Of a stretch of DNA of 49,176 nt, positions 36,509 through 44,766 are shown piece by piece (position 1 is the stretch's first letter; each line of letters begins with the position of its first letter). The notes below the pieces were generated by a model that worked only from the letters and a program-made list of their open reading frames with translations, ran no database searches and was not told the origin of the DNA. The position numbers were made by a program, and so were the translations under genes. This DNA is from a bacterium (lineage in GTDB: Bacteria > Elusimicrobiota > Elusimicrobia > Elusimicrobiales > UBA9959): positions 1 to 49,176 of the forward strand of contig JAKAMO010000008.1 of NCBI GenBank assembly GCA_021812825.1. The letters run 5' to 3'.

Positions 36509-37018
36509 ATGGGCATGAAGGCTGTTCTGGGCGACATAACCGGGCTGAAGCTGGACGCCGTGGTCAACGCGGCCAACCGGACGCTGCTGGGCGGCGGGGG
36601 GGTGGACGGCGCGATACACCGCGCCGCGGGCCCGGGGCTGCGGGCCGAGTGCGCGGCGCTGGGCGGCTGTCCTGCGGGCGAGGCCAGGATAACCGGCGCC
36701 TACTGCCTGCCGGCCAGGTACGTCATACATGCGGTGGGTCCGGTCTGGCGCGGCGGCAGGAAAGGGGAGCCGGAGCTGCTGGCTTCCTGCTACAGGAGAG
36801 CTCTGGAGCTGGCGCGGGAGAAAAAACTCAAAAGCATCGCTTTTCCCTGCATCAGCACCGGGATCTACGGCTACCCGCGTGAAGAGGCCGCGGAGATAGC
36901 GGTAACGGCCGTTAAAGAATTCCTCTCCGGCGGATATCCGCTTTCCGTGGTCTTCTGTTGTTATTCTCCGGAGGACCTCGCCGTTTACGGGCGCCTGCTG
37001 GAGCCAGCCAGGGACTAA
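36509..37018 (+). CDS. Macro-domain protein (ADP-ribose binding/deacetylating)
   Basis: A 169-residue stand-alone macro domain. [16 protein letters not shown] and [16 protein letters not shown] form the ADP-ribose pocket, and [10 protein letters not shown] the phosphate loop; all residues of the YmdB/MacroD group that I can place are present, so it probably hydrolyses O-acetyl-ADP-ribose or mono-ADP-ribosyl esters. The start ATG 36509 is 12 nt after GGGAGG, which is buried in a hairpin. A second ATG lies six bases on. It has no evident link to the cytochrome genes. Confidence 0.92.
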   Translation: MGMKAVLGDITGLKLDAVVNAANRTLLGGGGVDGAIHRAAGPGLRAECAALGGCPAGEARITGAYCLPARYVIHAVGPVWRGGRKGEPELLASCYRRALELAREKKLKSIAFPCISTGIYGYPREEAAEIAVTAVKEFLSGGYPLSVVFCCYSPEDLAVYGRLLEPARD

Positions 37019-37102
37019 AGACCGGGACCTCATGGGCCATGCGCCCCATGACAGCTGTTCGCGCCGCTGATAAACTCGTTTTGTGGCCGCCGCCGGGAAA
37101 TT

Positions 37103-37130
37103 TTGAGCGCGCGGCCAAAAAGTGTAGTAT
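37103..37130 (+). promoter_or_regulatory. Putative promoter of the P-loop protein gene
   Basis: TTGAGC at 37103-37108, 16-bp spacer, TAGTAT at 37125-37130; transcription would start about 25 nt before ATG 37161. Confidence 0.45.
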
Positions 37131-37160
37131 TAGGACAAATCCAGATTTTCGGAGTATTAG

Positions 37161-37796
37161 ATGCCCCACACGAAGAAGCGCCCGTACAAGATCTCTCTTA
37201 TTTCCACGCACGGCACCGGCAAGACCACCCTCTGCTACGAGGTGGCCGCCGAGTTGAAGAAGCGCGGCCTCAAGGTGAAGGTCTTCTCGGAGATAGCCGC
37301 GGCCGCGTTCGAGCAGGGTATACCAATAAACGAGACCACGACGCTGCCGGCGCAGATGTACATCATGATGCAGCACATCACAGAGGAGCTGCGCGGGACG
37401 CTGCGCCACTACCAGGTGGTGGTCTGCGATAGGAGCGTCTTTGACAACCTGGTGTATCTCGAGCGCCGCTGCGGCGAGAACAGGATGCTGCGCGATTTCC
37501 TGTGCGCCTACGCCAAGACCTTCCCTTACGACGTCATCTACAAGCTGCCGATGGTGGGCGAGCTGATGGACGACGGTATCCGCGACGCGCAGAGCCGCGA
37601 GTTCCAGAAGGACATCTACGACCGGCTGAACGCGCTGCTGGAGGAGTTCGATATCGAGCACCGCACGCTGCCGCCGCCTTCCACCGAGCTGCGCAAGGAA
37701 TGGGCCGACCTGATAGTGAACGAAACGATGGAAGCCCTGGCCCGCCCCGCCGCCGTCCCGGTCCCGGCGCCGCGCGAGAACAGCGCGGTCCATTGA
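37161..37796 (+). CDS. P-loop nucleoside/nucleotide kinase-like ATPase
   Basis: A 211-residue P-loop protein. Walker A is SLISTHGTGKTTLCYEVA near residue 15, and VVCDRSVFDNLVYLER near residue 88 fits the Walker B/LID-side Asp-Arg motif of kinases such as NadR and AAA_28 proteins. The C-terminus (PVPAPRENSAVH) is disordered. The substrate is unknown; nucleoside or ribosylnicotinamide kinases are possible. It forms a single-gene unit with no close partner. Confidence 0.75.
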   Translation: MPHTKKRPYKISLISTHGTGKTTLCYEVAAELKKRGLKVKVFSEIAAAAFEQGIPINETTTLPAQMYIMMQHITEELRGTLRHYQVVVCDRSVFDNLVYLERRCGENRMLRDFLCAYAKTFPYDVIYKLPMVGELMDDGIRDAQSREFQKDIYDRLNALLEEFDIEHRTLPPPSTELRKEWADLIVNETMEALARPAAVPVPAPRENSAVH

Positions 37797-37865
37797 AGCC
37801 GGCAGGGACCTTTTTCCGCCGCCCGCATAGGCCGTAAGGCCCTTTTGCGGCGGCGGCTCCGTTTG

Positions 37866-37871
37866 TAGAAT
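37866..37871 (+). promoter_or_regulatory. -10 box giving a leaderless PAP2 mRNA
   Basis: TAGAAT ends seven nt before ATG 37879; TTGCGG lies 15 bp upstream at 37845-37850. No ribosome site is present. Confidence 0.55.
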
Positions 37872-37878
37872 TAGACTG

Positions 37879-38637
37879 ATGGCCGCGTCTTTCCGTTCCA
37901 TTCTTCTTTTTCTTTCCCTGGCGCTGCTGCCGCTGCAGGGGCATGCCGGCGTCTTAGGGGAGCTTTCGTCGGGCCGCTCGGCGGCCGTCCCCGTGGTCCC
38001 GTCCGCAGTTCCGGCGGAAGTCCGCGCCGCGCCGAAGCCGCATTACCTTTCGCTGGACGGCCTGGACCTCCGCGCCGTTCCCGCCCCTCCGGCCGCCGGC
38101 TCCTACGAGGACAGGGAGGATATCCGTGCCGTTCTGGACTGGCAGGCCAGGCGCACCGGGGCGCAGTGCGCGGCGGCCCGCGCCGAGATGAGCCACGATT
38201 ACGAGACCTTCTTCGGCAGGATAAGCCCCTTCGGCTCCCCGACCCCGCCCGAGGTGAAGAAGTTCTTCGATAACGTGAGCAAGGATTCCGTGGCGGCGCA
38301 CACTTTCCTGAAGGACGCGTACCAGAGGCCGCGGCCTGCCGACAGGGACGGCCGGATCAAGCCGTGCATCCCCAACGCGCGCGGCCTCTCCTATCCGAGC
38401 GGCCACTCCGCCATGTCGCGGCTCTTCGCGCTGATACTTTCCGACCTGGTCCCTTCCCGCCGCGCCGAGTTCATGGCCAAGGCGGACGAGAGCGCGCTGC
38501 TGCGCGTCATAGGCGGGGCCCACCATCCCACCGACACCGAGGCCGGCAAGGCGCTGGCCGACGCGCTGTACAAGGAACTCAAGAAAGAACCGGCCTTCAT
38601 GGCTGACATGAAGGCCCTCAAACCCCTGCTGCGCTGA
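37879..38637 (+). CDS. Exported PAP2-family acid phosphatase
   Basis: A 252-residue protein with a signal peptide (MAASFRSILLFLSLALLPLQGHA) and the three PAP2 phosphatase motifs: K-X6-RP in LKDAYQRPRP, YPSGHSAMSR, and R-X5-H-X3-D in LRVIGGAHHPTD. This matches bacterial class A non-specific acid phosphatases, which cleave phosphomonoesters in the periplasm through a phospho-His intermediate. Length is usual. No Shine-Dalgarno site precedes the ATG; a -10 box ends seven nt upstream, so the message is probably leaderless. Confidence 0.9.
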   Translation: MAASFRSILLFLSLALLPLQGHAGVLGELSSGRSAAVPVVPSAVPAEVRAAPKPHYLSLDGLDLRAVPAPPAAGSYEDREDIRAVLDWQARRTGAQCAAARAEMSHDYETFFGRISPFGSPTPPEVKKFFDNVSKDSVAAHTFLKDAYQRPRPADRDGRIKPCIPNARGLSYPSGHSAMSRLFALILSDLVPSRRAEFMAKADESALLRVIGGAHHPTDTEAGKALADALYKELKKEPAFMADMKALKPLLR

Positions 38638-38713
38638 TCTTCAGATCGGCCGGCGGAGCCGCGCCCCCCTTGCGGGGGTCGCCCGCTATGGTATTGTCCG
38701 CGGCCGGGTTTTG

Positions 38714-38719
38714 TAGAAT
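38714..38719 (+). promoter_or_regulatory. -10 box giving a leaderless FIST-cyclase mRNA
   Basis: TAGAAT ends six nt before ATG 38726, so transcription should begin at or next to the start codon; a weak TTGTCC lies upstream at 38694-38699. Confidence 0.55.
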
Positions 38720-38725
38720 CAACGT

Positions 38726-40699
38726 ATGGCCAAAAAGATGAAGATAGCGATAGGGTTGGGCGGGCCCGGAGAAGCCGGAGCCGCGGCGCGCGCGGCGCTG
38801 GACCAGACGCTGCGCAAGGTGCCCAAGCCGGACCTGGCGGTGGCTTTCTCCTCGGTGCATCTGGACCAGCGCAAGGTGCACCGCGAGCTGTGCCGGCGCC
38901 TCGACCCCGCCATACTCATCGGCGGCTCGTCTTTCACCGAGATAACCAACGCCGGGGCCTCCAAGGGCACGGTGGCGCTGCTGCTGGTCTCGGGCGGGCT
39001 CAAGACCTCTCTCTTTTCCGCGGCGGCCGGCGGGGACTGCGCCAGTACGGGCAGAGACCTGGCCGCGGCTGCCGCCGGAGCCGGCGGCGACGCGGCCTTC
39101 CTGCTCAGCGCCATAACGGCGGGTTACGACCAGCTGATGGTGTCGGAGCTGGAGGCGCGCCTGAAGCTGCCGGTATTCGGCGGCCTCTCCTGCGGGGACT
39201 ACGACGCGGGCATGGGCGCCCCGGCCTTCTGGCGCTGCCACCAGTACTGCGGCGGCTCGCTGGAGAAGCGCGGCGCGCGCATGGCCCTGCTGGGCCTGCC
39301 GAAGGGCGGCCGCGTCTCCTTCGCCTGCGGCCACGGCTGGGAGCCCGTAGGGGAGGCCATGACGGTCACCCGCGCCGACGGGCCCGAGGTCTACGAAGTG
39401 GACGGCATGCCGGTCATAGACTTCTACCGCCAGTTCCTGGGCCGCGACGCAGACAGGGAGTTCTTCAAGGTGATGGTGCAGCGCTACGCTTTCGCCGTAG
39501 CCGAGGCCGGCGCGAAGGAAAGCCTGCTGAAGCTGCCGGTCAGCTGCGATTTCAGGAAGGGCTGCATAAAGTACATCCCTTCGGATGACCTATCGGGGCG
39601 TAAGGTGCGCCTTATACAGAGCAGCCGGCTGGGCATGATAGACGGCGCGCGGGCCGCGGCGAAGGAATGCCTGGCCGGGCTGCGCGGCGCCAGGCCCGAC
39701 CTGGTGCTGATGGTCAGCTGCTGCACGCGCTCGCACATACTGCACAGCCGCGTGGGCGCCGAAGTGGAGACCGTGCGGGACGTTTTCGGCGCCGGCACGC
39801 CGCTGTTCGGGTTCTATTCGGCCGGCGAGATAGCGCCGTGGCATTACGGCCGCGGGCGCGGCGCCTTCTCCTCGCATTACCACGCCGGCACCGTGGCGCT
39901 GATGGCTTTGAGCTGCGGCGGCGCCGAGGCCTCGCTGCCTAAGCCGGCGAAAGCGAAGAGGTCCGCCACGGCCGCCGAGCGCGAGGCCGAGCGCATGCTG
40001 CGCGTCAGCGAGGGCTTCCTGGACACTACGGAAGGCTTCCTTTCCAACCTGAGCCGCAAGACTTACAGGGACGTGGCGCAGCTGCGGCGGCAGAGCGAGA
40101 TCATCCACGCCTACACCCCCCACGGCGTGTGGAAGGAGGCCGGCGACGTGGCCGCCACCGGCGGCGACGAGCTGAAGGACGCGGAGTTCAGCGGCGTGTT
40201 CATGTTCATGGACGTGAAAGGCTTCACGCCGTACACCGAGGCGCACACCTCGGCCGAGGTGGTGAAGGCCCTCAACGAGATATTCTCTCCGGCGACGGAG
40301 CTGGTGTACGGCCACGGCGGGGACGTGGACAAGTTCATAGGCGACTGCATCTTCGCCTGCTTTCCCGGCGCAGCTTCGGCGGCGGCCGCCGCGAAGGACA
40401 TACTGCTGCTTTTCCGCGGGCTCAACGCTAAGGGCAACCCGTTCAGCGTGCGCATAGGGCTCAACGACGGACGCGCCGTGCGGGCCAACGTGGGAGCGCC
40501 CGGCCGGCGCGAGTACACGTTCATCGGCGACGCCGTGAACACCGCGCAGCGCCTCGAGAGCGCCTGCGAGCCGGGCAAGGTGATGGCCTCGGCCGGAGTT
40601 TACGCCGCGGCCGGGGACGTTTTCGCCGGGGCCGAGGGGCGCTCCGTGGCGCTTAAAGGCAAGAGCCGGCCCGTGAAGGTCTTCCTCTGTTCCGTATGA
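38726..40699 (+). CDS. FIST-domain sensor with class III adenylate cyclase
   Basis: A 657-residue cytoplasmic protein. Residues 1 to about 220 match FIST_N and about 225-400 FIST_C, ligand-sensing domains thought to bind small molecules such as amino acids. A short helical linker (about 415-470) leads to a class III nucleotidyl cyclase domain (about 490-657). The metal Asp residues are D496 (FMFMDVKGFT) and D540 (DKFIGD), K536 is the adenine-reading Lys, and the transition-state Asn and Arg lie in DAVNTAQRLES, so it should make cAMP. The cyclase looks intact. A direct FIST-cyclase fusion is uncommon. The CRP/FNR-family gene at 18676 has FNR-like features and is not an obvious cAMP receptor. 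Confidence 0.88.
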   Translation: MAKKMKIAIGLGGPGEAGAAARAALDQTLRKVPKPDLAVAFSSVHLDQRKVHRELCRRLDPAILIGGSSFTEITNAGASKGTVALLLVSGGLKTSLFSAAAGGDCASTGRDLAAAAAGAGGDAAFLLSAITAGYDQLMVSELEARLKLPVFGGLSCGDYDAGMGAPAFWRCHQYCGGSLEKRGARMALLGLPKGGRVSFACGHGWEPVGEAMTVTRADGPEVYEVDGMPVIDFYRQFLGRDADREFFKVMVQRYAFAVAEAGAKESLLKLPVSCDFRKGCIKYIPSDDLSGRKVRLIQSSRLGMIDGARAAAKECLAGLRGARPDLVLMVSCCTRSHILHSRVGAEVETVRDVFGAGTPLFGFYSAGEIAPWHYGRGRGAFSSHYHAGTVALMALSCGGAEASLPKPAKAKRSATAAEREAERMLRVSEGFLDTTEGFLSNLSRKTYRDVAQLRRQSEIIHAYTPHGVWKEAGDVAATGGDELKDAEFSGVFMFMDVKGFTPYTEAHTSAEVVKALNEIFSPATELVYGHGGDVDKFIGDCIFACFPGAASAAAAAKDILLLFRGLNAKGNPFSVRIGLNDGRAVRANVGAPGRREYTFIGDAVNTAQRLESACEPGKVMASAGVYAAAGDVFAGAEGRSVALKGKSRPVKVFLCSV

Positions 40700-40725
40700 G
40701 CAATGGGGGGCGCCGCGGATGGATC

Positions 40726-40753
40726 CGCGGCCGTAGATCACGGCCGCGTTATT
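40726..40753. terminator. Possible terminator between convergent genes
   Basis: 9-bp stem CGCGGCCGT (40726-40734) with ACGGCCGCG (40740-40748), loop AGATC, tail TTATT. A competing hairpin pairs 40713-40720 with 40723-40730. It lies between the convergent FIST-cyclase and repeat-protein genes. Confidence 0.45.
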
Positions 40754-40771
40754 AAGGAATAACGTGCCGGC

Positions 40772-41419
40772 CTATTCGGCCTGCACGAACCAGATCTCGA
40801 AGGAGTAGCCGTCCCCGGCCTTAAGGACCCGCTTTTCCAGCGGCCCTACCTTCCCGGTCAGCAGTCTGGACTCGGTATTGTACATCCCGTTCAGCGCCGC
40901 CGCTTTAGAGCCGTACGTCCGGGAAGGGGAGAAGACCTTCGGTTCCGAGGAAGCAAGATAGCGCAGTTCGTAACGGCGGCCGGCTCCCGCGCCGGTCACG
41001 CGTATCTCGGCCACGGGCACGCCGGCCTTGAGCAGCGAGGCTTCGGCGTTCATGGCGGCGTTGAGGGCCGCGGCGGCGGAGCCGAAGGTCTCCCTGGACA
41101 GGTACTCGGCTTGGCGCAGGGACGACAGGTAGGCTATCTCGAAAGTGTATCCCGATCCCGAACGGAGCGTCCGCTTCTCGAAGACCGGCACGCCGGTCTT
41201 CAGCAGGTTGGCCTCGGAATTCATCATGGCGTTGACCGCCGCGGTCCGGGAGGAAAAGATCTCCGAGGAGCGGTACGTCGTCAGGCCGGCGGCCGGGGCC
41301 GGGGCCGGCATTTCCGCGCCCGTCTTCCGGATGTCCTGCGCGCGCAGGTCGGTAAGTTCCGCTGCGCGGCACTGGGAAAATAACGCCGTGGTGGCTATCA
41401 ATCCTAACAGCAGCTTCAT
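40772..41419 (-). CDS. Secreted protein of three tandem 50-residue repeats
   Basis: A 215-residue protein with a signal peptide (MKLLLGLIATTALFSQCRA) followed by three imperfect repeats at about 49-98, 106-155 and 162-212. Each begins with a short beta stretch and Ser/Tyr, has an alanine-rich helix (AAVNAMMNSEANLLKTG, AALNAAMNAEASLLKAG, AALNGMYNTESRLLTGK), and ends in a beta hairpin (GSGYTFEIAYL, GRRYELRYL, GDGYSFEIWFV). I do not recognise the family. The fold alternates helix and hairpin, which would suit ligand or protein binding. ATG 41419 follows AGGAGG. Confidence 0.75.
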   Translation of the reverse strand: MKLLLGLIATTALFSQCRAAELTDLRAQDIRKTGAEMPAPAPAAGLTTYRSSEIFSSRTAAVNAMMNSEANLLKTGVPVFEKRTLRSGSGYTFEIAYLSSLRQAEYLSRETFGSAAAALNAAMNAEASLLKAGVPVAEIRVTGAGAGRRYELRYLASSEPKVFSPSRTYGSKAAALNGMYNTESRLLTGKVGPLEKRVLKAGDGYSFEIWFVQAE

Positions 41420-41582
41420 CGTGGGCCTCCTGGACCGCTTACAGGGATAGTATGCCATTTCCCTTTAAGCGGCGGATGGGCCGTGTATCCCGCCCCGGCG
41501 CCGTTTTTTGGCCTATACGGGGCTGGGACTTTCCGCCCCTGCGCGCGCTCCGGGGGCGGACCTTTGAACGCTGCTGCGGATA

Positions 41583-42188
41583 TTATCGCCCGATCGCCGC
41601 GGAAACCGCCCGTATCAGCAGGTCCTGCGGGAGGGAGGGGGAGATGTTCCTGCCGGGTCTTTCCTTGAGGGCCATCTCGGTGCTGACCGGCAGGTGGATG
41701 AAGGCGAACCTGGTCTTCAGGCCGGAAACGTCTATGGCCCGCATCGCCGCGTACATCAGCGTGTTGCAGACGTAGCCGCCGGCGTGGTTGCTGACGTAGG
41801 CCGGGACGCCGGCGCGGCGCACGGCGGCGGCGGTCTTAAGCGGGTCCACGGAGACGAAATAGGCCGCAGGCCCGTTCCCGTCGAGCTTCTTTCCGTCGGG
41901 CCGCCAGCCGGCGTTGTCCTTTATGCCGTAATCGGCGATGTTCAGGCCGAAGCGCTCCACGCGCACGGCCGCCTCTCCGGCAGCCAGCCCCAGCGAGACC
42001 GCCAGGTCGGGCTTTATCCTGGCCAGCAGGGCGGATATTTTCCCGCCCACGGCCCGTCCGCTGACGGGCAGGCGGGCCTTGAAGAGCTTCGCGCCTTTTG
42101 GCGCTTTCAATGCCGCCAGTACGGCCAGCGTGGGGTTCTCGGAACGGCCGCCGAAGGGCTCGAAAGCGGTTACAAGTATCTTCTTCAT
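41583..42188 (-). CDS. pcp: Pyroglutamyl-peptidase I
   Basis: A 201-residue C15 cysteine peptidase that removes N-terminal pyroglutamate from peptides. The catalytic triad can be placed: Glu in VRVERFGLN, Cys in HAGGYVCNTLMY, and His in FAFIHLPVS. The N-terminal LVTAFEPFGGRSENPT is a family signature. Length is usual. The gene lacks a ribosome site; its -10 box TATAAT ends six nt before the ATG, so the mRNA should be leaderless. It is divergent from the aspartase gene. Confidence 0.93.
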   Translation of the reverse strand: MKKILVTAFEPFGGRSENPTLAVLAALKAPKGAKLFKARLPVSGRAVGGKISALLARIKPDLAVSLGLAAGEAAVRVERFGLNIADYGIKDNAGWRPDGKKLDGNGPAAYFVSVDPLKTAAAVRRAGVPAYVSNHAGGYVCNTLMYAAMRAIDVSGLKTRFAFIHLPVSTEMALKERPGRNISPSLPQDLLIRAVSAAIGR

Positions 42189-42194
42189 CGGAAT

Positions 42195-42200
42195 ATTATA
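42195..42200 (-). promoter_or_regulatory. -10 box of pcp (leaderless)
   Basis: TATAAT on the minus strand, six nt from the ATG at 42188, with no Shine-Dalgarno site. Confidence 0.55.
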
Positions 42201-42308
42201 CCCATTAGGGGAGCGCCCGGGAGTGCCGGGGCGGAAAGTATTGTATCATAGCGCGTAAGCCCTCCGCCGGGGGGCTTTCCCGCGCACTCGCGGATATCCG
42301 GGGGACCA

Positions 42309-43790
42309 ATGAAAAGAACCAGGAAAACCAGTTCCGTAAAGAACCCTCGCCCCATAGCGGCGCGCGAGGAGAAGGATTCCATGGGCGGCCTGCGCATCCC
42401 GGCCGGCGCCTACTGGGGCATCAACTCGGCCCGCGCGGCCGCCAACTTCCCGATAAGCGGGAGGCCGGTATCCCCGGGCATCATCTCCGCCTACTGTCTG
42501 GTGAAGAAGGCCGCCGCCGCGGTGAACCGCAGGGCCGGCCGCCTGCCGGCGCGGAAGGCGTCGGCCATAGCCAGGGCGGCCGACGAGGTGCTGGCCGGCC
42601 GTTTGCGGGACCAGTTCATAGTGGACCGGTTCCAGGCCGGCGCCGGCACCAGCACTAACATGAACGTCAACGAGGTGCTCTGCAACAGGGCGCTGGAGCT
42701 GCTGGGCCTGAAGAAAGGCGCCTATGGCGCGCTTTCCCCGAACGACCACGTGAACATGGGGCAGTCCACCAACGACACGTATCCCACCGCGGCCCGTCTG
42801 GCCGCGCTCGAGGCTCTTAAGGGGTTCCGCAGGGAGGCGGACAGGCTGGCCGCCTCGCTGGCCGGCCGCGGGCGGAAGTTCGCGCGCGTGCTGAAGAGCG
42901 GCCGCACGCACCTACAGGACGCGGTCCCGGTGCTGCTGGGACGCGAGTTCGCCGCGTACGCCGCCGCGGTGCGCTCCGGGGCGATGAACGTGGGCAGGGC
43001 GGCGGAGGACCTGAAGGAGCTGGGCATAGGCGGCTCGGCGGCGGGCACCGGCTTGAACACGCATCCTTCCTTCGCCGGGGATATGGTGCGCGAGCTGTCC
43101 AGGCTGAGCGGCTTCCGCCTGCGCGGGGCGAAAGACCTGATGCACGCGATGCAGTCCCAGGCCCCGCTGGCCAGGGTGTCCTCGGCACTGAGAGATTTCG
43201 CCGTGGAGCTGGGCCGCGTGGCCAATGACCTGCGGCTGCTGTCCTCCGGGCCGGCCACCGGCCTGGCCGAGATCCGGCTGCCCGAGGTGCAGGCCGGCAG
43301 CTCCATCATGCCCGGCAAGGTGAACCCCTCGGTGCCGGAAATGGCGAACATGGTCTGCTTCCACGCGGCCGGGCTGGACCTGAGCGTGTCTCTGGCCGCG
43401 GCGGCGGGCCAGCTGGAGCTGAACGTGATGATGCCGCTGATGGCGGAGAACCTGCTGGAGTCGATCGCGCTCCTGACCGCCGCTTGCGGGCGGCTGGCGC
43501 TGCTCTGCGTGGACGGCATCGCCGCCGACTCCGGGCGCTGCCGCGATTACGCCTGGCGCTCCATGGGCCTGGCCACGGCCCTGGCCCCTTCTATAGGCTA
43601 TCTGGCCGCGGCCGGCGTGGCCAAGCGCGCGCTGGCCGCCGGCCGCAGCGTGGCCGCCCAGCTGAAGGAGGAGGGGGGGCTGGACGGGGCGGAGCTGGCG
43701 CGCCTGCTGGACCCCGCGCGCATGACCCGGCCGGCCCGGGCGCTGCGACAGAAGGCGGGAGGCGGCCGCCGTAGCAATTTGGTATCATAG
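42309..43790 (+). CDS. aspA: Aspartate ammonia-lyase (aspartase)
   Basis: A 493-residue member of the fumarase/aspartase superfamily. The signature loop GSSIMPGKVNP is present near residue 335. Neighbouring residues (PEMANMVCF, AAAAGQLELNVMMP, and FQAGAGTSTNMNVNEVLCN near residue 115) fit aspartase rather than class II fumarase, so it should convert aspartate to fumarate and ammonia. An N-terminal basic stretch of about 20 residues is extra. No clear ribosome site precedes ATG 42309. Fumarase activity cannot be excluded from sequence alone. Confidence 0.85.
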   Translation: MKRTRKTSSVKNPRPIAAREEKDSMGGLRIPAGAYWGINSARAAANFPISGRPVSPGIISAYCLVKKAAAAVNRRAGRLPARKASAIARAADEVLAGRLRDQFIVDRFQAGAGTSTNMNVNEVLCNRALELLGLKKGAYGALSPNDHVNMGQSTNDTYPTAARLAALEALKGFRREADRLAASLAGRGRKFARVLKSGRTHLQDAVPVLLGREFAAYAAAVRSGAMNVGRAAEDLKELGIGGSAAGTGLNTHPSFAGDMVRELSRLSGFRLRGAKDLMHAMQSQAPLARVSSALRDFAVELGRVANDLRLLSSGPATGLAEIRLPEVQAGSSIMPGKVNPSVPEMANMVCFHAAGLDLSVSLAAAAGQLELNVMMPLMAENLLESIALLTAACGRLALLCVDGIAADSGRCRDYAWRSMGLATALAPSIGYLAAAGVAKRALAAGRSVAAQLKEEGGLDGAELARLLDPARMTRPARALRQKAGGGRRSNLVS

Positions 43791-43794
43791 GAAC

Positions 43795-43824
43795 ATAGTC
43801 CCGCCGCAGGGCTATTATTTTTTT
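43795..43824 (+). terminator. Rho-independent terminator of aspA
   Basis: ATAG(T)CCC pairs with GGGCTAT around GCCGCA with one bulged T, followed by TA and seven T. Confidence 0.7.
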
Positions 43825-43839
43825 CATCCGGAAAATAAC

Positions 43840-44751
43840 ATGAAGAACACCATACTGGTAGTGGGTTCGGTAGCGCTAGATTCGGTGGAGACCATACACG
43901 GCAAGACCAAGCGCGCGCTTGGCGGCTCGGCCGTGCACTTCTCGCTCTCGGCCTCGCAGTTCAGCCCGGTCAAGATGGTCGGAGTGGTGGGGCAGGATTT
44001 TCCGGAGAAGTACCGCGGTTACCTCGAGCGCCGCAACATCTGCCTGGAGGGCATGGAGGTCATGCCGGGCAAGACCTTCCACTGGGTGGGCCGCTACGAC
44101 CGCGACTTCAAGAACGCGGAGACCATAGCCACGCACCTCAACGTCTTCGAGCATTTCAAGCCCAAGCTCAACGCCGGCCACGCCCGCTGCGGCGTGCTGT
44201 TCCTGGCCAATATCGACCCCGATCTCCAGCGCCAGGTGCTCGACCAGATGGGCAAGCCGCGCCTCGTCGCCTGCGACACGATGAACTACTGGATCAGCCT
44301 GAAGAAGCCGTCCCTGCTCAAGCTGCTCAAGCGCGTGGACATACTCTTCGTCAACGAGGAGGAGGCCCGCCAGCTCACCGGCGAGTACAACCTGATAAAG
44401 GCGGCGCGGCAGATCATGAAGATCGGCCCGCGCGGCATCATCGTCAAGCGCGGCGACGCCGGCGCGATGCTGTTCTTCAAGGACAACGTGCTCTCCATCC
44501 CCGCCCACCCGGTGGAGAGGGTGGTGGACCCCACCGGCGCCGGCGACACCTTCGCGGGCGGCTTCATGGGCTACCTCGCCGCCGCCCCGGACTGGAAGAA
44601 TTTCGACGTGATCCGCCGCGCGATGAGCTACGGCACCGTGATGTCCTCCTTCAACGTAGAGGACTTCAGCACCAAGAGCGTGGGCACGATAACCAAGTCC
44701 AGGATCTGCTCCCGCTTCGACAAGTACGTGGACGCGCTCCATATCAGATAA
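43840..44751 (+). CDS. PfkB-family carbohydrate/nucleoside kinase
   Basis: A 303-residue ribokinase-like enzyme. The N-terminal ILVVGSVALDSVETIHG and GGSAVHFSLSASQFSPVKMV give the substrate side, and DPTGAGDTFAGGFMGYLAA near residue 230 holds the catalytic Asp and anion hole. The lid and substrate residues do not tell me the sugar. An adenosine deaminase gene begins 16 nt downstream, which makes a nucleoside or ribose-type substrate (purine salvage) plausible, but this rests on position only. Confidence 0.88.
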   Translation: MKNTILVVGSVALDSVETIHGKTKRALGGSAVHFSLSASQFSPVKMVGVVGQDFPEKYRGYLERRNICLEGMEVMPGKTFHWVGRYDRDFKNAETIATHLNVFEHFKPKLNAGHARCGVLFLANIDPDLQRQVLDQMGKPRLVACDTMNYWISLKKPSLLKLLKRVDILFVNEEEARQLTGEYNLIKAARQIMKIGPRGIIVKRGDAGAMLFFKDNVLSIPAHPVERVVDPTGAGDTFAGGFMGYLAAAPDWKNFDVIRRAMSYGTVMSSFNVEDFSTKSVGTITKSRICSRFDKYVDALHIR

Positions 44752-44766
44752 AAGCCGGCCGTCAGC

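Noticed and set aside
42309..43790. Class II fumarase
   Set aside because: Residues following the GSSIMPGKVNP loop (PEMANMVCF, GQLELNVMMP) match aspartase better than the corresponding fumarase segments.
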